Source: Nocardia jejuensis NBRC 103114 (lineage in GTDB: Bacteria; Actinomycetota; Actinomycetes; Mycobacteriales; Mycobacteriaceae). Taken from it: a stretch of DNA of 64,000 nt. The notes beneath the pieces were generated by a model. It was not told where the DNA came from. It saw only the letters and a list, made by a program, of their open reading frames with translations, and did not search any database. The translations under genes and the position numbers were made by a program. Location of the stretch: positions 1 through 64,000 of the forward strand of contig NZ_BDBU01000008.1 of assembly GCF_001613145.1 (NCBI RefSeq). The letters are read 5' to 3'. Each line of letters opens with the position of its first letter. Position 1 is the first letter of the stretch. This document shows, in pieces, positions 51,214-59,670 of this stretch.

Positions 51214-52479
51214 TCACGCGTGCGGTGTGCGTATTCGCTTCCACGGGAGCAGTAGTGAGCTCGCGAGCAGGATGATCGCGGCAGCGGCGATGGCGGTGCG
51301 GGTGCTGGTCATGGCGGCCAGGAAACCTCCGGCCGCGATGAAAGCGGGTTGGAAGGTTCTCGCGCTGATCGACCACGCTGTGCCGACACGGGCCATGGAG
51401 CGGTCGGTGGTGGCGTTCATTCGGTAGGTGGTGAACACCGGGTTGAACATTCCTGCGCAGAACAACAGCGCGGTGTCAGCGGTGACGATGACGATCAGCC
51501 CTGCGGTGCCGGGCTGCGCGAACAGCATCAGGGCCAGCCAGAAAGTGCGCGCGGTGCCGGCGCCGAGCAGGACTGCGCGAGGCCCGATGTGAGTCACCAA
51601 CCGCGGCGCGCAGACAGAGCCGAACAGTCCGCCGAGAGTAGGCAGCCCCAGGGCCAGCCCATACTGCCATGCTGTGAACTGCAGGTCCCGCAGCATGAGC
51701 AGCGCCATCAGCGGCCCGGCGGCGGTCAGTGCGCCACCGAAGACCATGGCGTTGCAGAACAGCCGCCTCAGTACGCGGTCAGCCAAGAGACAGGACCAGC
51801 CACCGCGAACCTCCGATATCCATTCATGTTCTCGCCGATGGTGTTCGGGTTCAGGTTCGAACGTGGTGATCCGCCGTAGACCTAGTGCGGCAGCCAAATA
51901 GCTGAGGGCGTCGATGAGCACGGTGATCGTTGCACCGCTCAGAGAGATGAGCGCACCGCCCAACGGTGCGCCGATCGTGGACACCGTCCAAAACAAGGTT
52001 TCCAGTCGGCTGTTCGCGCGCACGCGGATCGGTTCGGGTACAAGGGATTTCACATAGGCCCCGTTGGCGGCGTTGAATACGATCGCGCTCACCGCGCTCA
52101 GCGTGGCCACCACGCACAGCTGCGGATAGGTCAACGTCCCCATCCAGGCTACGGCCGGGACCGAAACAAGGGCGGTGAAGGACGCCAGATTGGCTGCGAT
52201 CATGACCGGGCGTTTACGCCGGAACTCCACCCACGGCCCCAACGGCAACGCCAGGACCGCGGCCACGACACCCGAGATCGCTGCCATCATCGTGACCTGC
52301 AGCGCCGAGGCGTGCACGAGCAGAATCGCGATCAACGGCAATGCCCCGGCCCCAACAGCGCTGCCGAGTTGACTGACAGCTATTGCGCGCCAAAGACGGT
52401 AGAAGTCCGGTGAGAGCTGTATCGAACGCTCTGAGGCCGTGCGGTTCGTAGCGGCGGGCACTGGGCCACGGTAGGTCAT
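51214..52479 (-). CDS. MFS transporter
   Basis: 421 residues with about 12 membrane segments (VSQLGSAVGAGALPLIAILL, VTMMAAISGVVAAVLALPLG, LIVIVTADTALLFCAGMF). The loop after helix 2 (GPWVEFRRKRPVMIAA) is the MFS motif-A equivalent, as in MFS exporters of the DHA3/MdtG type. ATG 52479 has AGGA about 10 nt upstream. A palindromic TGTATGTACA near 52494 may be an operator. Confidence 0.88.
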   Translation of the reverse strand: MTYRGPVPAATNRTASERSIQLSPDFYRLWRAIAVSQLGSAVGAGALPLIAILLVHASALQVTMMAAISGVVAAVLALPLGPWVEFRRKRPVMIAANLASFTALVSVPAVAWMGTLTYPQLCVVATLSAVSAIVFNAANGAYVKSLVPEPIRVRANSRLETLFWTVSTIGAPLGGALISLSGATITVLIDALSYLAAALGLRRITTFEPEPEHHRREHEWISEVRGGWSCLLADRVLRRLFCNAMVFGGALTAAGPLMALLMLRDLQFTAWQYGLALGLPTLGGLFGSVCAPRLVTHIGPRAVLLGAGTARTFWLALMLFAQPGTAGLIVIVTADTALLFCAGMFNPVFTTYRMNATTDRSMARVGTAWSISARTFQPAFIAAGGFLAAMTSTRTAIAAAAIILLASSLLLPWKRIRTPHA

Positions 52480-52790
52480 GTCATCGTCGGTCCTGTATGT
52501 ACAGCCAGACTTACCGCGAACCATCGAGAACTGAACAGTGAGAAACCCTCTGGCTCGTCCGGCGAGTACGCGAGATCGAGTTGAGGTCGATAGATCCGAA
52601 CGTCATTGCCAAGCGTGAATACCTACGACAGTTCGCGGCACGCCCGGGCATTTTCATCGGCTTCACAGCTGTTCGTGGTGTGACATGTTTTTGTTTTCTC
52701 GACGGTTACGCACTACGTCGCATACGGTGCTGACCGAGGCGGCCAGCACGAGCCCGCTGAATCGTGCGCAGGTGGATAGTGTTGTGTCCC
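52480..52790. other. Intergenic region, about 310 bp
   Basis: Contains the palindrome TGTATGTACA near 52494 and, at 52727-52749, hairpin-repeat copy 4. No supported gene. Confidence 0.35.
52718..52749 (+). repeat. Hairpin-family repeat, copy 4 (compensatory change)
   Basis: Arms GTGCTGACCG (52727-52736) and CGGCCAGCAC (52740-52749), loop AGG. Relative to copy 3 the second base pair is changed on both arms (C-G to T-A), so pairing is kept. Confidence 0.65.
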
Positions 52791-53262
52791 ATGAAGTCCG
52801 AGAGTTCTGACTACGTCGCCACGCTGCCTCGTTAACGGATGGGGGCCGGGCTGTTGTTCGTCGACGAGCTGGGCCGTGTGTTGCTGGTCGAACCGACGTA
52901 CAAAGACCATTGGGAATTGCCGGGTGGTGTCGTGGAGGGTGGCGAGTCGCCTGGCGCCGCCGCTGTCAGGGAGGTCCGGGAGGAGCTGGGTCTCGACGTG
53001 CCTCTCGGGCAGCTGTTGGTGGTCGATTGGGTCCCGCCGGGTCTCTATCCTGATGCTGGTCTTCGACGGTGGTGAACTGGATCGCGTCCAGACGTCGGCG
53101 ATCGTCCTTCAGGCCGAAGAGCTTCGGAGTTGGGCGTGGTGCGATGAGACCGGGGCTGCCCAGCGGCTGCCGGATGTGATGGCTCGACGAGTGGCCGCAG
53201 CGGTGCGGGCACGCATCGCAGGCAGGACTGTCTATTTGGAGGACGGGCTCGCAGTGGCATGA
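52791..53262 (+). pseudogene. Nudix hydrolase pseudogene
   Basis: ATG 52791 starts the typical Nudix N-terminus (MKSESSDYVATLPR), then TAA (52833-52835) stands where relatives have a residue before RMGAGLLF. The frame continues through GGVVEGGESPGAAAVREVRE (the Nudix box, residues intact) and VVDWVPPG. Around 53040 it shifts by one frame; the rest (LMLVFDGGELDRVQTSAIVL ... LPDVMARRVAAAVRARIAG) is in the new frame to 53262. One nonsense mutation plus one frameshift indicate decay. Confidence 0.8.
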
Positions 53263-53359
53263 GGCAGTACGCGGACCAGTCGCCGAACGCAGTACAAGTC
53301 CGAGTGATTCAGCGTCTGTCCTGCTGAGCGTCACGTGTCTGCTCAGGGGACGCTGGAAG

Positions 53360-53374
53360 ATCATCGGTCCGAAC
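53360..53374 (+). repeat. 15-bp exact repeat
   Basis: ATCATCGGTCCGAAC also occurs at 50519-50533, in the same orientation and also next to a degenerate hairpin-family segment. Confidence 0.6.
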
Positions 53375-53379
53375 CCATT

Positions 53380-53793
53380 TCAGTCTCGGGAGCGTAAGGG
53401 GGACCGCTCGGTGCCATCGTGGGATCGATCTAGCCCAGAAGAGGGCTCGGCCGGACCGCCGTGGTTGTAAACACTCACGTCGAGTGCCTGCCTCGCGCGC
53501 AGATCCAGCGGCCTCCCCGCAGTATCGAGGCCGGGAGCCGGATTGTCGCTCGCGCCTGCGATCAATTCGCAGAGTCCATCGGATGTCGTCGCCCAGACCT
53601 CGGTATCCGCCGGCCGCCAGATGACCACTGCGTCGTAATAGTGAGAGAGTTCGGCCAACATCGCATCGGGTCCGCGGAAAGTCAGAACGACTCTGCCCCG
53701 GTCGGGAAAGTCGTACTGTCTCGCTTCAGGCTCTACCACGATCGCGAATCGGTGACTGTCGGGCGAGGCCGCCACTACTAGCTGGAACTCCAT
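53380..53793 (-). CDS. Hypothetical protein
   Basis: 137 residues from ATG 53793. Looks like an alpha/beta domain (EFQLVVAASPDSHRFAIVVE, GRVVLTFRGPDAMLAELSHY, AVVIWRPADTEVWATTSDGL) with a polar tail. No family recognised. No strong ribosome site. Confidence 0.55.
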   Translation of the reverse strand: MEFQLVVAASPDSHRFAIVVEPEARQYDFPDRGRVVLTFRGPDAMLAELSHYYDAVVIWRPADTEVWATTSDGLCELIAGASDNPAPGLDTAGRPLDLRARQALDVSVYNHGGPAEPSSGLDRSHDGTERSPLRSRD

Positions 53794-54029
53794 TCACCGA
53801 TCATTCAGTACTTCAAAAGATCTCGACCGAGCAGCATCCATCTCGCGCAAACTCCCGCAGCTACTACTTCAACCAACACGGCGAAGCAGCGCTGCTGCGC
53901 CCCACCCCGACGCGCAGCGCCCACCGCGAACAAACGCCTTTCCAATAGACGCCTACTCGTACAACTGAACAAACACCCCTGGACCTACGGTCACGATCGT
54001 GAACCAGATGTCCTGTCATGCCGCGTTCC

Positions 54030-54053
54030 GCGCTGACGGAACCCTGCCAGCGC
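54030..54053 (+). repeat. Hairpin-family repeat, copy 5
   Basis: Arms GCGCTGACGG and CTGCCAGCGC, loop AACC; the outer six pairs are perfect, the inner part has one mismatch and one G-T pair. Confidence 0.55.
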
Positions 54054-54230
54054 GGGCCATCGGAAAATCAACTGGCCGTTGCGATTCGAGGCCGTGGAAC
54101 GCACGCTACTGCCGAATTCAGTGCGATGTCAGCCTGATACGGCTGATCACCGGCCGAAGACTTGTCAGCGTACCGGCGGTTGGTAGATCGAGCGACACCA
54201 CTGCTTTGCGCCTTTTACGTCACCGGACTC

Positions 54231-54253
54231 AGCGCTGAAACCGGCCAGCACGC
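54231..54253 (+). repeat. Hairpin-family repeat, copy 6 (degenerate)
   Basis: AGCGCTGAAACCGGCCAGCA: keeps GCGCTG and CCGGCCAGC, but the stem is broken. Confidence 0.4.
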
Positions 54254-54292
54254 CGCCCGAGTTCGCCCGCTTGGCCGACGACGAACGCGCGC

Positions 54293-55504
54293 TCAACGTG
54301 GCAGCGTCGCGAATACGGCATCAGTGAACTGTTCGGTTGCTCGCTTCAGTGCATCGACATCCGCGGTGCGAGTGATGTCCTGAATCCCGAGAACGAGATG
54401 GGCGGTTCCGTAGGACGTCGGCCAGACAATGATGCACGTACCGATGTAGTCGTAGCCGCTTCCCTTGGGACGCTGAAAATATCCTTCCGCGGGAACGATA
54501 TTCCCGGCGGGCTTGACCGCGTACGGCGTCGTCTCGTACTTGGTCTGGTCGTCCTTGGTAAACGGGCTGACCGATACCGTCACGCGAGCCCAGGTGTAGG
54601 GCCGCTGCTGCCCGCCGTCCTGCATTTTCCATTGGCAGGCATGGTGGTTCGGCCAGTCCGTGCTCTTCCAGTCCTCGATGAAGCCGAACCCCTGTTGCTG
54701 CTCCACGGTCAGTGCGCACGGATCCGGTAATGCCACCGCAGGCGCGGCTGTGGTGGATCGGCCGGCCGATTCCTGGGTCGTCGTAGCCTGTGTGGTGGCG
54801 GGGCTGGTTGACCGGTGCGGTCGGAAGATCAGCGCGAGCGCGACGACGATAGCCAACGACACCACCACGGCGAGACCGGCGAGCGGCAGCGGCCGACCCG
54901 CGAACGTGAAGGAACTCTTCGATCCGGCCGAGGAATCCGGCGATCGACCCATCAGTTCCAGTGCCGCCGGCGGAATCAGCTCGTGCGGCAGCACGAGTAC
55001 GGGTGCGCCGTTGCTACGCAGGAAGATCGCGCCCGCCAACGGGCGCACCTCGCGGATCTCGTGGAACGCAATCCTTCTCGTGCCACTCGCCAGCGACAGC
55101 TCGAGTGCGTCCGGCCACAAACGGGCGGACATCTGGGCGCCTGGATAGGCATAGGTTGTGATGTACGGATTTCGTCGAAGCAACTGCACGCCGGTGACGA
55201 GCAGGCCGATCACCACAGACACAACCAAGAGACCCACATAGACCTTGACCAGGTCGAAAACCGGATTGTTCGATGGTGCAGTGCCAGTGATCAGATTCCA
55301 GATATTGCGGGCCATGAGAATGAGCGGCACCGTCGCGATAAACCCCAACCCAGCCGGCGACCGCCAGCGCGCCAACGCCAACGCCCGGCTCAACCGCAGC
55401 GCGGTATCGGGCCCAGCGGTGACGCCGACATCGACGGGGAACACGACCGACCCCGGTAGATCGCCCTGCTGCGGCACCCACTGACTCGATTGATTCACGT
55501 ACAT
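54293..55504 (-). CDS. Membrane protein with DUF3558-like extracellular domain
   Basis: 403 residues. Cytoplasmic N-terminus with a proline/glutamine-rich part, two membrane helices (GFIATVPLILMARNIWNLI, VYVGLLVVSVVIGLLVTGVQ), a PH-like cytoplasmic domain (RLWPDALELSLASGTRRIAF), a third helix (LAGLAVVVSLAIVVALALIF), a Thr/Ser linker and a C-terminal domain starting DPCALTVEQQ with HHACQW, as in mycobacterial and nocardial DUF3558-type exported proteins. ATG 55504 start. Confidence 0.7.
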   Translation of the reverse strand: MYVNQSSQWVPQQGDLPGSVVFPVDVGVTAGPDTALRLSRALALARWRSPAGLGFIATVPLILMARNIWNLITGTAPSNNPVFDLVKVYVGLLVVSVVIGLLVTGVQLLRRNPYITTYAYPGAQMSARLWPDALELSLASGTRRIAFHEIREVRPLAGAIFLRSNGAPVLVLPHELIPPAALELMGRSPDSSAGSKSSFTFAGRPLPLAGLAVVVSLAIVVALALIFRPHRSTSPATTQATTTQESAGRSTTAAPAVALPDPCALTVEQQQGFGFIEDWKSTDWPNHHACQWKMQDGGQQRPYTWARVTVSVSPFTKDDQTKYETTPYAVKPAGNIVPAEGYFQRPKGSGYDYIGTCIIVWPTSYGTAHLVLGIQDITRTADVDALKRATEQFTDAVFATLPR

Positions 55505-55855
55505 CCCCCTGCGATCCTGAAAACTCTCCCCGCCCACCCTATTCGACGCCTTGTGGTGCCCCAGGCGCCACAGCAACAGCGCTTGTTAGCCCCCCCGCCG
55601 CACTCTCGGAAATCGTTGGCCACCAAGACACCGCAGTGCGACCGGAGGGTCGCCACGTCGTGCCGACTCTGGTCGGCTGAACGCACCATCATGCCGATGT
55701 GCGTGCTCGCAGATCGGAGGGCAACCGGCCTGAACCTCCCTCAACTGCCCCCGGCAGTCAGCTTTCACACCGTCGGGGGGCCAGAATGGAGGTCTAGGCC
55801 GGTCGGATTTGCCCAGGGTTGGTCGCGTGGTCGCTACGTGCTCGAGCCCTGATGC
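55505..55855. other. Intergenic region holding the right 124-bp repeat
   Basis: Apart from the direct repeat at 55679-55802 nothing gene-like is supported. Confidence 0.4.
55679..55802 (+). repeat. 124-bp direct repeat, right copy
   Basis: Same orientation as 49866-49989, offset 5813 bp, about five mismatches and no gaps. The two copies bracket the VOC, MFS, Nudix-pseudogene, hypothetical and DUF3558-like genes. Confidence 0.85.
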
Positions 55856-56521
55856 TCATGCGCTCGTCGATGCCGGGAGTCGGTAGGCGGAAAGGAAGAC
55901 GTCGATCCCAGCCTCGGCGTAGTGGTCGAGTTCGGCGTCGCTGAACCGGGTGTCGTCGCCACAGAACATGACCTTGTTGACCGGCACCGACACGACCAGC
56001 CAGGTGAAGTGGTTAGCGGCCAGCTCGGGCTCGGTGACTCGCAGCAGGCCCCGTTCGGTCAGTTGGGCGAAGCAGGAGGCCAGCATGGCGTGGACGCGCT
56101 CGGGTCCCGCTTCGAAGTAGGCGCGGCCCAGCTGGGGGAAGCGTCCGGCCTCGGCGATGACCAGGCGCCGGATCCGTAGCTGCGCGGGCCGGGTCAGCAA
56201 GTGCACGAACCGGTGGGCGACCATGCGCAGGGTGTTCTCCACCTCGTCGGTCGAAGCCAGTTCGCCGATGGCTTCGCGGAAGATCTTGTCGATACCTTCG
56301 AGGCGGTCCATGACGATGTGTTCGAAAAGCTTGTCCTTGCTGCCGAAGCGTTTGTAGATCGTCTGTTTCGACGATCCGGCGACCGCGGCGATCTCGTCGA
56401 CCTTGGCACCCAGGTAGCCCGCGCGCAGGAACACCTCCATCGCAGCTTCCATGATCCGCTGACGCGCTTGCTCTGCGGCGCTGTTCTCCACCCGTTCCGG
56501 TGTCGTCTCGGTCTGGGGCAT
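55856..56521 (-). CDS. TetR family regulator
   Basis: 221 residues. Helix-turn-helix ARQRIMEAAMEVFLRAGYLG ... AAVAGSSKQTIYKRFGSKDK and a TetR_C-like ligand domain (LRIRRLVIAEAGRFPQLGRA). ATG 56521 with AGGAGG upstream. Divergent from a transporter remnant and a reductase gene; operators with GTAC repeats lie between. Typical repressor of a drug or metabolite exporter. Confidence 0.9.
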   Translation of the reverse strand: MPQTETTPERVENSAAEQARQRIMEAAMEVFLRAGYLGAKVDEIAAVAGSSKQTIYKRFGSKDKLFEHIVMDRLEGIDKIFREAIGELASTDEVENTLRMVAHRFVHLLTRPAQLRIRRLVIAEAGRFPQLGRAYFEAGPERVHAMLASCFAQLTERGLLRVTEPELAANHFTWLVVSVPVNKVMFCGDDTRFSDAELDHYAEAGIDVFLSAYRLPASTSA

Positions 56522-56553
56522 CAGGCCTCCTGGATGTCGAATTCGTGGATCGG

Positions 56554-56611
56554 TTGACACCTTATCGAGTGTACCGTACCGTTCAGTTCACGCAAAACTG
56601 TACGGTACAGT
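56554..56611 (+). promoter_or_regulatory. Promoter with two GTAC-type operator boxes
   Basis: TTGACA (56554-56559) and TACCGT (56577-56582) form a -35/-10 pair with a 17-bp spacer. GTACCGTAC (56571-56579) overlaps the -10, and ACTGTACGGTACAGT (56597-56611) is a palindrome with perfect 7-bp arms about a central G. Both look like TetR sites for the adjacent regulator. Confidence 0.65.
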
Positions 56612-56643
56612 ACACATCATCTCCTACCTCGAAAGACGGAAAG

Positions 56644-56760
56644 GTGACTATCACCGCCCCGTCTCCGAACCGCGCCGCTGCCGGGCGACACACCCGCCGT
56701 CACCCCGTACTGATCATCGCCGCCACCCTCGGCGCCAACCTGTTCTGTCCTATCTCGTAA
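56644..56760 (+). pseudogene. Truncated MFS transporter remnant
   Basis: GTG 56644, preceded by GGAAAG, encodes 38 residues: TITAPSPNRAAAGRHTRRHP, then VLIIAATLGANLFCPIS and a stop. This looks like the cytoplasmic start and half of the first helix of a DHA2-type efflux transporter. The other 400 or more residues are absent; the next gene follows 55 bp later. It fits a deletion inside a TetR-controlled exporter operon. Confidence 0.45.
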
Positions 56761-56815
56761 TTCCCGTCCGACTCGGCCGGGAACACCCTTCACCACCTCT
56801 AGATGGAGAAATTCG

Positions 56816-57355
56816 ATGCGCAAGATCATTTCCAGCCTGTTCGTCTCCGCCGACGGCGTCGCCGAAGCACCCGCCACCTGGCACTTCCCCTACTTCGACG
56901 ACGAGATGGGCGCCGCGATCGGTGCCGGAATGGCCACCTCGGATGCCATGCTGCTGGGCCGCGTCCAATACGAGGAGTTCGCCGCGCACTGGCCCACCAG
57001 CGACGACGAGTTCGCCGGTTTCATGAACAACCAGAAGAAGTACGTCGTCACCACGACACTGACCGAAGCGACCTGGAACAACACCGAGATCGTCACCGGC
57101 GACATCGACGCCGAGCTGAGGGCGTTGAAGTCCTCCGAGGGCGGTGACATCGCCATCACCGGCAGCCTCACCCTGGTCCAGTCCCTGCTGCGCTCGGGCC
57201 TGCTCGATCAGTTGCAGTTGTTCGTCCACCCGGTTGTGCTGGGCAAGGGTGCTCGCTGGTTCGACAAGCTCGACGACCAGATCGAGCTGAAGCTGGCCTC
57301 TGCCGAGGCGTTCGGCACCGGAGTGATCAACCAGATCTACACACTGGCGAAATAG
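56816..57355 (+). CDS. Dihydrofolate reductase-fold (RibD C-terminal) protein
   Basis: 179 residues: IISSLFVSADGVAEAPATWH, MATSDAMLLGRVQYEEFAAH, KYVVTTTLTEATWNNTEIVT, GDIAITGSLTLVQSLLRSGL, LFVHPVVLGKGARWFD. Standard YwjB/YyaP-like reductase of unknown substrate. Downstream of the TetR-type promoter, so probably induced together with the lost exporter. Confidence 0.87.
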   Translation: MRKIISSLFVSADGVAEAPATWHFPYFDDEMGAAIGAGMATSDAMLLGRVQYEEFAAHWPTSDDEFAGFMNNQKKYVVTTTLTEATWNNTEIVTGDIDAELRALKSSEGGDIAITGSLTLVQSLLRSGLLDQLQLFVHPVVLGKGARWFDKLDDQIELKLASAEAFGTGVINQIYTLAK

Positions 57356-57599
57356 CGACTCAGCTCGACCGAACCCGCTCAGGTCGTCGAGAGGGGTGGT
57401 AACGAGGCAGAGCCTTCCACCACCCCGGGGTCGAGCATCATCGGCGAGAAATCCGGCGCTTTAGCGTGACTTTTCTCGCGGATGTCCTGGACCGCCATAT
57501 CCGAGCGAAGACCGTATCCGGGATCGAGTTGCCGAGTGCGGCCGCTTGGGCGGGCAGCCTCACCGACGGCCTACAACTCCGTACCCGGAGGAAGCGGGG

Positions 57600-57941
57600 T
57601 TACTGCTGTGTGCGGTGCTCGTCCAGTCGTGCGGAGATGATCTCCTTCAGCTCGCGCATCGTTTTCGAGAAGGTGGCTTCGAGGTCCACCTCATATCGAT
57701 GGGCCAAGATCAAAACCGACCAGAGACAGTCGGCGAGTTCATGCTCTAGTGCTTCACGGCCGCCGGGCATGGACCGGGTGCCCTTCGCGGCCATCACCAG
57801 CTTCGCAAGGTCACCTACGTCCCCTACGAAACCGAGCATGAAGTCTTGCCGAGTCCATGTGCGACCCCGCTCGACGAGGTTCAGGTCGTCATAGAGATCG
57901 TGCACCTCTATGGCTCGTGCCTGAAGATCGTGAATGTCCAT
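57600..57941 (-). CDS. MazG-like nucleotide pyrophosphohydrolase
   Basis: 113 residues. Helical MazG pattern with FVGDVGDLAKLVMAAKG and LEHELADCLWSVLILAHRYE followed by ATFSKTMRELKEII. The first site reads GDVGD where most family members have ExxE, so the metal site may be altered. Such enzymes hydrolyse (d)NTPs to monophosphates. ATG 57941 start. Confidence 0.78.
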   Translation of the reverse strand: MDIHDLQARAIEVHDLYDDLNLVERGRTWTRQDFMLGFVGDVGDLAKLVMAAKGTRSMPGGREALEHELADCLWSVLILAHRYEVDLEATFSKTMRELKEIISARLDEHRTQQ

Positions 57942-58094
57942 GCGTCAGGTCTACCAAGATCTCTTGTGTGGCAGCGGATTTGTCGATCCGCTCACGCCGC
58001 TGGTCGAGTTTCCCTCATCGGCTGAGGGCGGCACTCTCAAAGACCAACGGGCTGAGGACCGCTCGTGCGCGGGCTGCGAACATTCCCAGGAAAA

Positions 58095-58856
58095 ATGACC
58101 GGCATGGAGGCTGTGGAGATCGTCGTTGCCCATCACCAACGTGCGACCGTACGGGTTGGTGACACATTTCTGAAGATCGACAGTGACCAGGCGCGCATCG
58201 ACGCCGAGTGTGCGGCGATGCTGGCCGCACCGATACCGACACCAGAGATCATGTGGCGCAAACCTTCCGTGCTTGCCCTGGCGGGCCTACCCGGAACCGC
58301 GCTCGGCCGGCTCGGCGAACCGTCGTCCGCATCACCGGCGGTGTGGGCCGCGGCCGGGTCGGCACTTCGAACACTGCACGACGCACCGCTGCCACCGCGG
58401 CTCGGTCGCACTCCAGAACAGCTCGCAACCGAACTCGATGCCGAATGTGCGTGGCTGATCGAGAACGGCGTCCTGCCCGCGGGGATCATCGCTTGTAACC
58501 GCCGGATCGCCGAGGTCGCGCTCCGGCCGTGGACACCGGCATTCACCCATGGTGACCTGCAGGTAGAGCATGTATTCGTTAACGGAGACACCATCGTCGG
58601 CGTGATCGATTGGTCCGAGGCGGCACAGGGGGACCCCATGTACGACCTCGCCACCTTGACACTCGGTCACCCCGAGCGCCTCGGGGATGTGGTGTCGGGC
58701 TACGGCGTCCGCGTGGATCTCGACGTGATCCGGGCGTGGTGGTCGGTACGAAGTCTGCGCGGCGTGCGCTGGCTGATCGATCATGGCTTCGACCCCACCG
58801 CGCCGGGGCGTGAAGTCGACGTACTCCGAGCTCGAGCGAGCCGGGATCAGCCGTGA
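58095..58856 (+). CDS. Aminoglycoside phosphotransferase-like kinase
   Basis: 253 residues. Catalytic loop FTHGDLQVEHVF with the Asp, and the metal-binding GVIDWSEAAQGDPMYDLATL. Short N-terminal lobe (VRVGDTFLKIDSD gives the Lys). It belongs to the APH/choline-kinase-like family and transfers phosphate to an unknown small molecule. ATG 58095 follows AGGA. Confidence 0.85.
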   Translation: MTGMEAVEIVVAHHQRATVRVGDTFLKIDSDQARIDAECAAMLAAPIPTPEIMWRKPSVLALAGLPGTALGRLGEPSSASPAVWAAAGSALRTLHDAPLPPRLGRTPEQLATELDAECAWLIENGVLPAGIIACNRRIAEVALRPWTPAFTHGDLQVEHVFVNGDTIVGVIDWSEAAQGDPMYDLATLTLGHPERLGDVVSGYGVRVDLDVIRAWWSVRSLRGVRWLIDHGFDPTAPGREVDVLRARASRDQP

Positions 58857-59355
58857 AGGGCCGCATCCACTACTGCCGCTACCCGCGCGACCACGCAGGC
58901 TGCGGGGCACGGTAGACGCGTGTAACTGCCGGTCTGTGTCGGCTCGATCGGGTGGAGCGGTCGACCGGTCCAGGAAAGGCGTTGCTCGCCAGATGATTCG
59001 GCAGCTAGCATCCGCGTTGACCACGCCTAAGGCGCGCTGGCTACCGGATGAGCGCGTCCGCAGTTCGGAGAGGGTGGCTGCCCGTTCGAGTCGGGCCGAG
59101 GTCCGGAGGGGTCCGCGACTTCATGCGGACCCCTCGAGCCGTTCCCGGTGCAACGGATCTCGCAGGGCACTGAAATGCCGCGTGATGCGCGGTTCGAAAC
59201 GACCACACGGCTGGACCGAAGGTCAACGCGTCGAGGCGATCTCGGCCGGGCCAAGCGCACTGAACTTTCGATGTGGGCGCACTGTGTCACGGCTATCCGC
59301 CGGTAGTCTGTTCTCGGAGTTCGGCTTGGGGGAACGCACGGGGAGGAACGCCGGC
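58857..59355. other. Intergenic region, about 500 bp
   Basis: No supported gene. Holds the strong hairpin at 59106-59135 and, at 59080-59096, a T-arm-like GCCCG-TTCGAGT-CGGGC stem, but I could not build a complete tRNA around it. Confidence 0.4.
59106..59135. terminator. Perfect hairpin
   Basis: GAGGGGTCCGC (59106-59116) and GCGGACCCCTC (59125-59135) pair perfectly over 11 bp around GACTTCAT. Possible terminator or RNA element; it lies 250 bp past the kinase stop. Confidence 0.6.
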
Positions 59356-59670
59356 ATGAGCGTCAATACCTACCCTGCGACCGCCGCACTGTCCGAGAGC
59401 ATGTGGGTTCTAGAGGTGTACGGGCTGCCCGAGGGGGTGCGGAGCGTGACTCGGGGCCGCACTGTTCTGGAGGCGCGAGCGGTGGCCCGAGTGGATGTGG
59501 CGCGACTGCTCGAAGTCACCGCCGACGCCATAGATATCTCTATCTGGTGTGATTCCTGCCTGCTCGAACATGCTGCCGCAGCAGTCGAGGCATACAGCGA
59601 TCCTGAAGGCATATTTTGCTCGTCCTGTTCAGGAGGACCACGTTGCGTGTGCTCGTTCTGCGAAGGATGA
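59356..59670 (+). CDS. HicB-like protein with cysteine-rich tail
   Basis: 104 residues. ESMWVLEVYGLPEGVRSVTR then RTVLEARAVARVDVARLLEV ... DAIDISI is the HicB-like partial RNase-H fold. The C-terminal 40 residues add seven cysteines (WCDSCLLEH, FCSSCSGGPRCVCSFC), suggesting one or two zinc sites. GGAGG lies about 11 nt before ATG 59356. No HicA partner is visible next to it. Confidence 0.65.
   Translation: MSVNTYPATAALSESMWVLEVYGLPEGVRSVTRGRTVLEARAVARVDVARLLEVTADAIDISIWCDSCLLEHAAAAVEAYSDPEGIFCSSCSGGPRCVCSFCEG

Larger units (their letters stand above)
53794..54292. other. Repeat-rich intergenic region, about 500 bp
   Basis: No supported gene. Holds two hairpin-family copies (54030-54053 and 54231-54253), the first preceded by CAGATGTCCTGTCATGCCGC, similar to the segment near 50535. 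Confidence 0.4.

Noticed and set aside
59080..59104. T-arm-like GCCCG-TTCGAGT-CGGGC, as in a tRNA 3' half
   Set aside because: No matching acceptor, D-arm or seven-base anticodon loop could be placed in the upstream 50-60 bases on this strand, so no tRNA is called.
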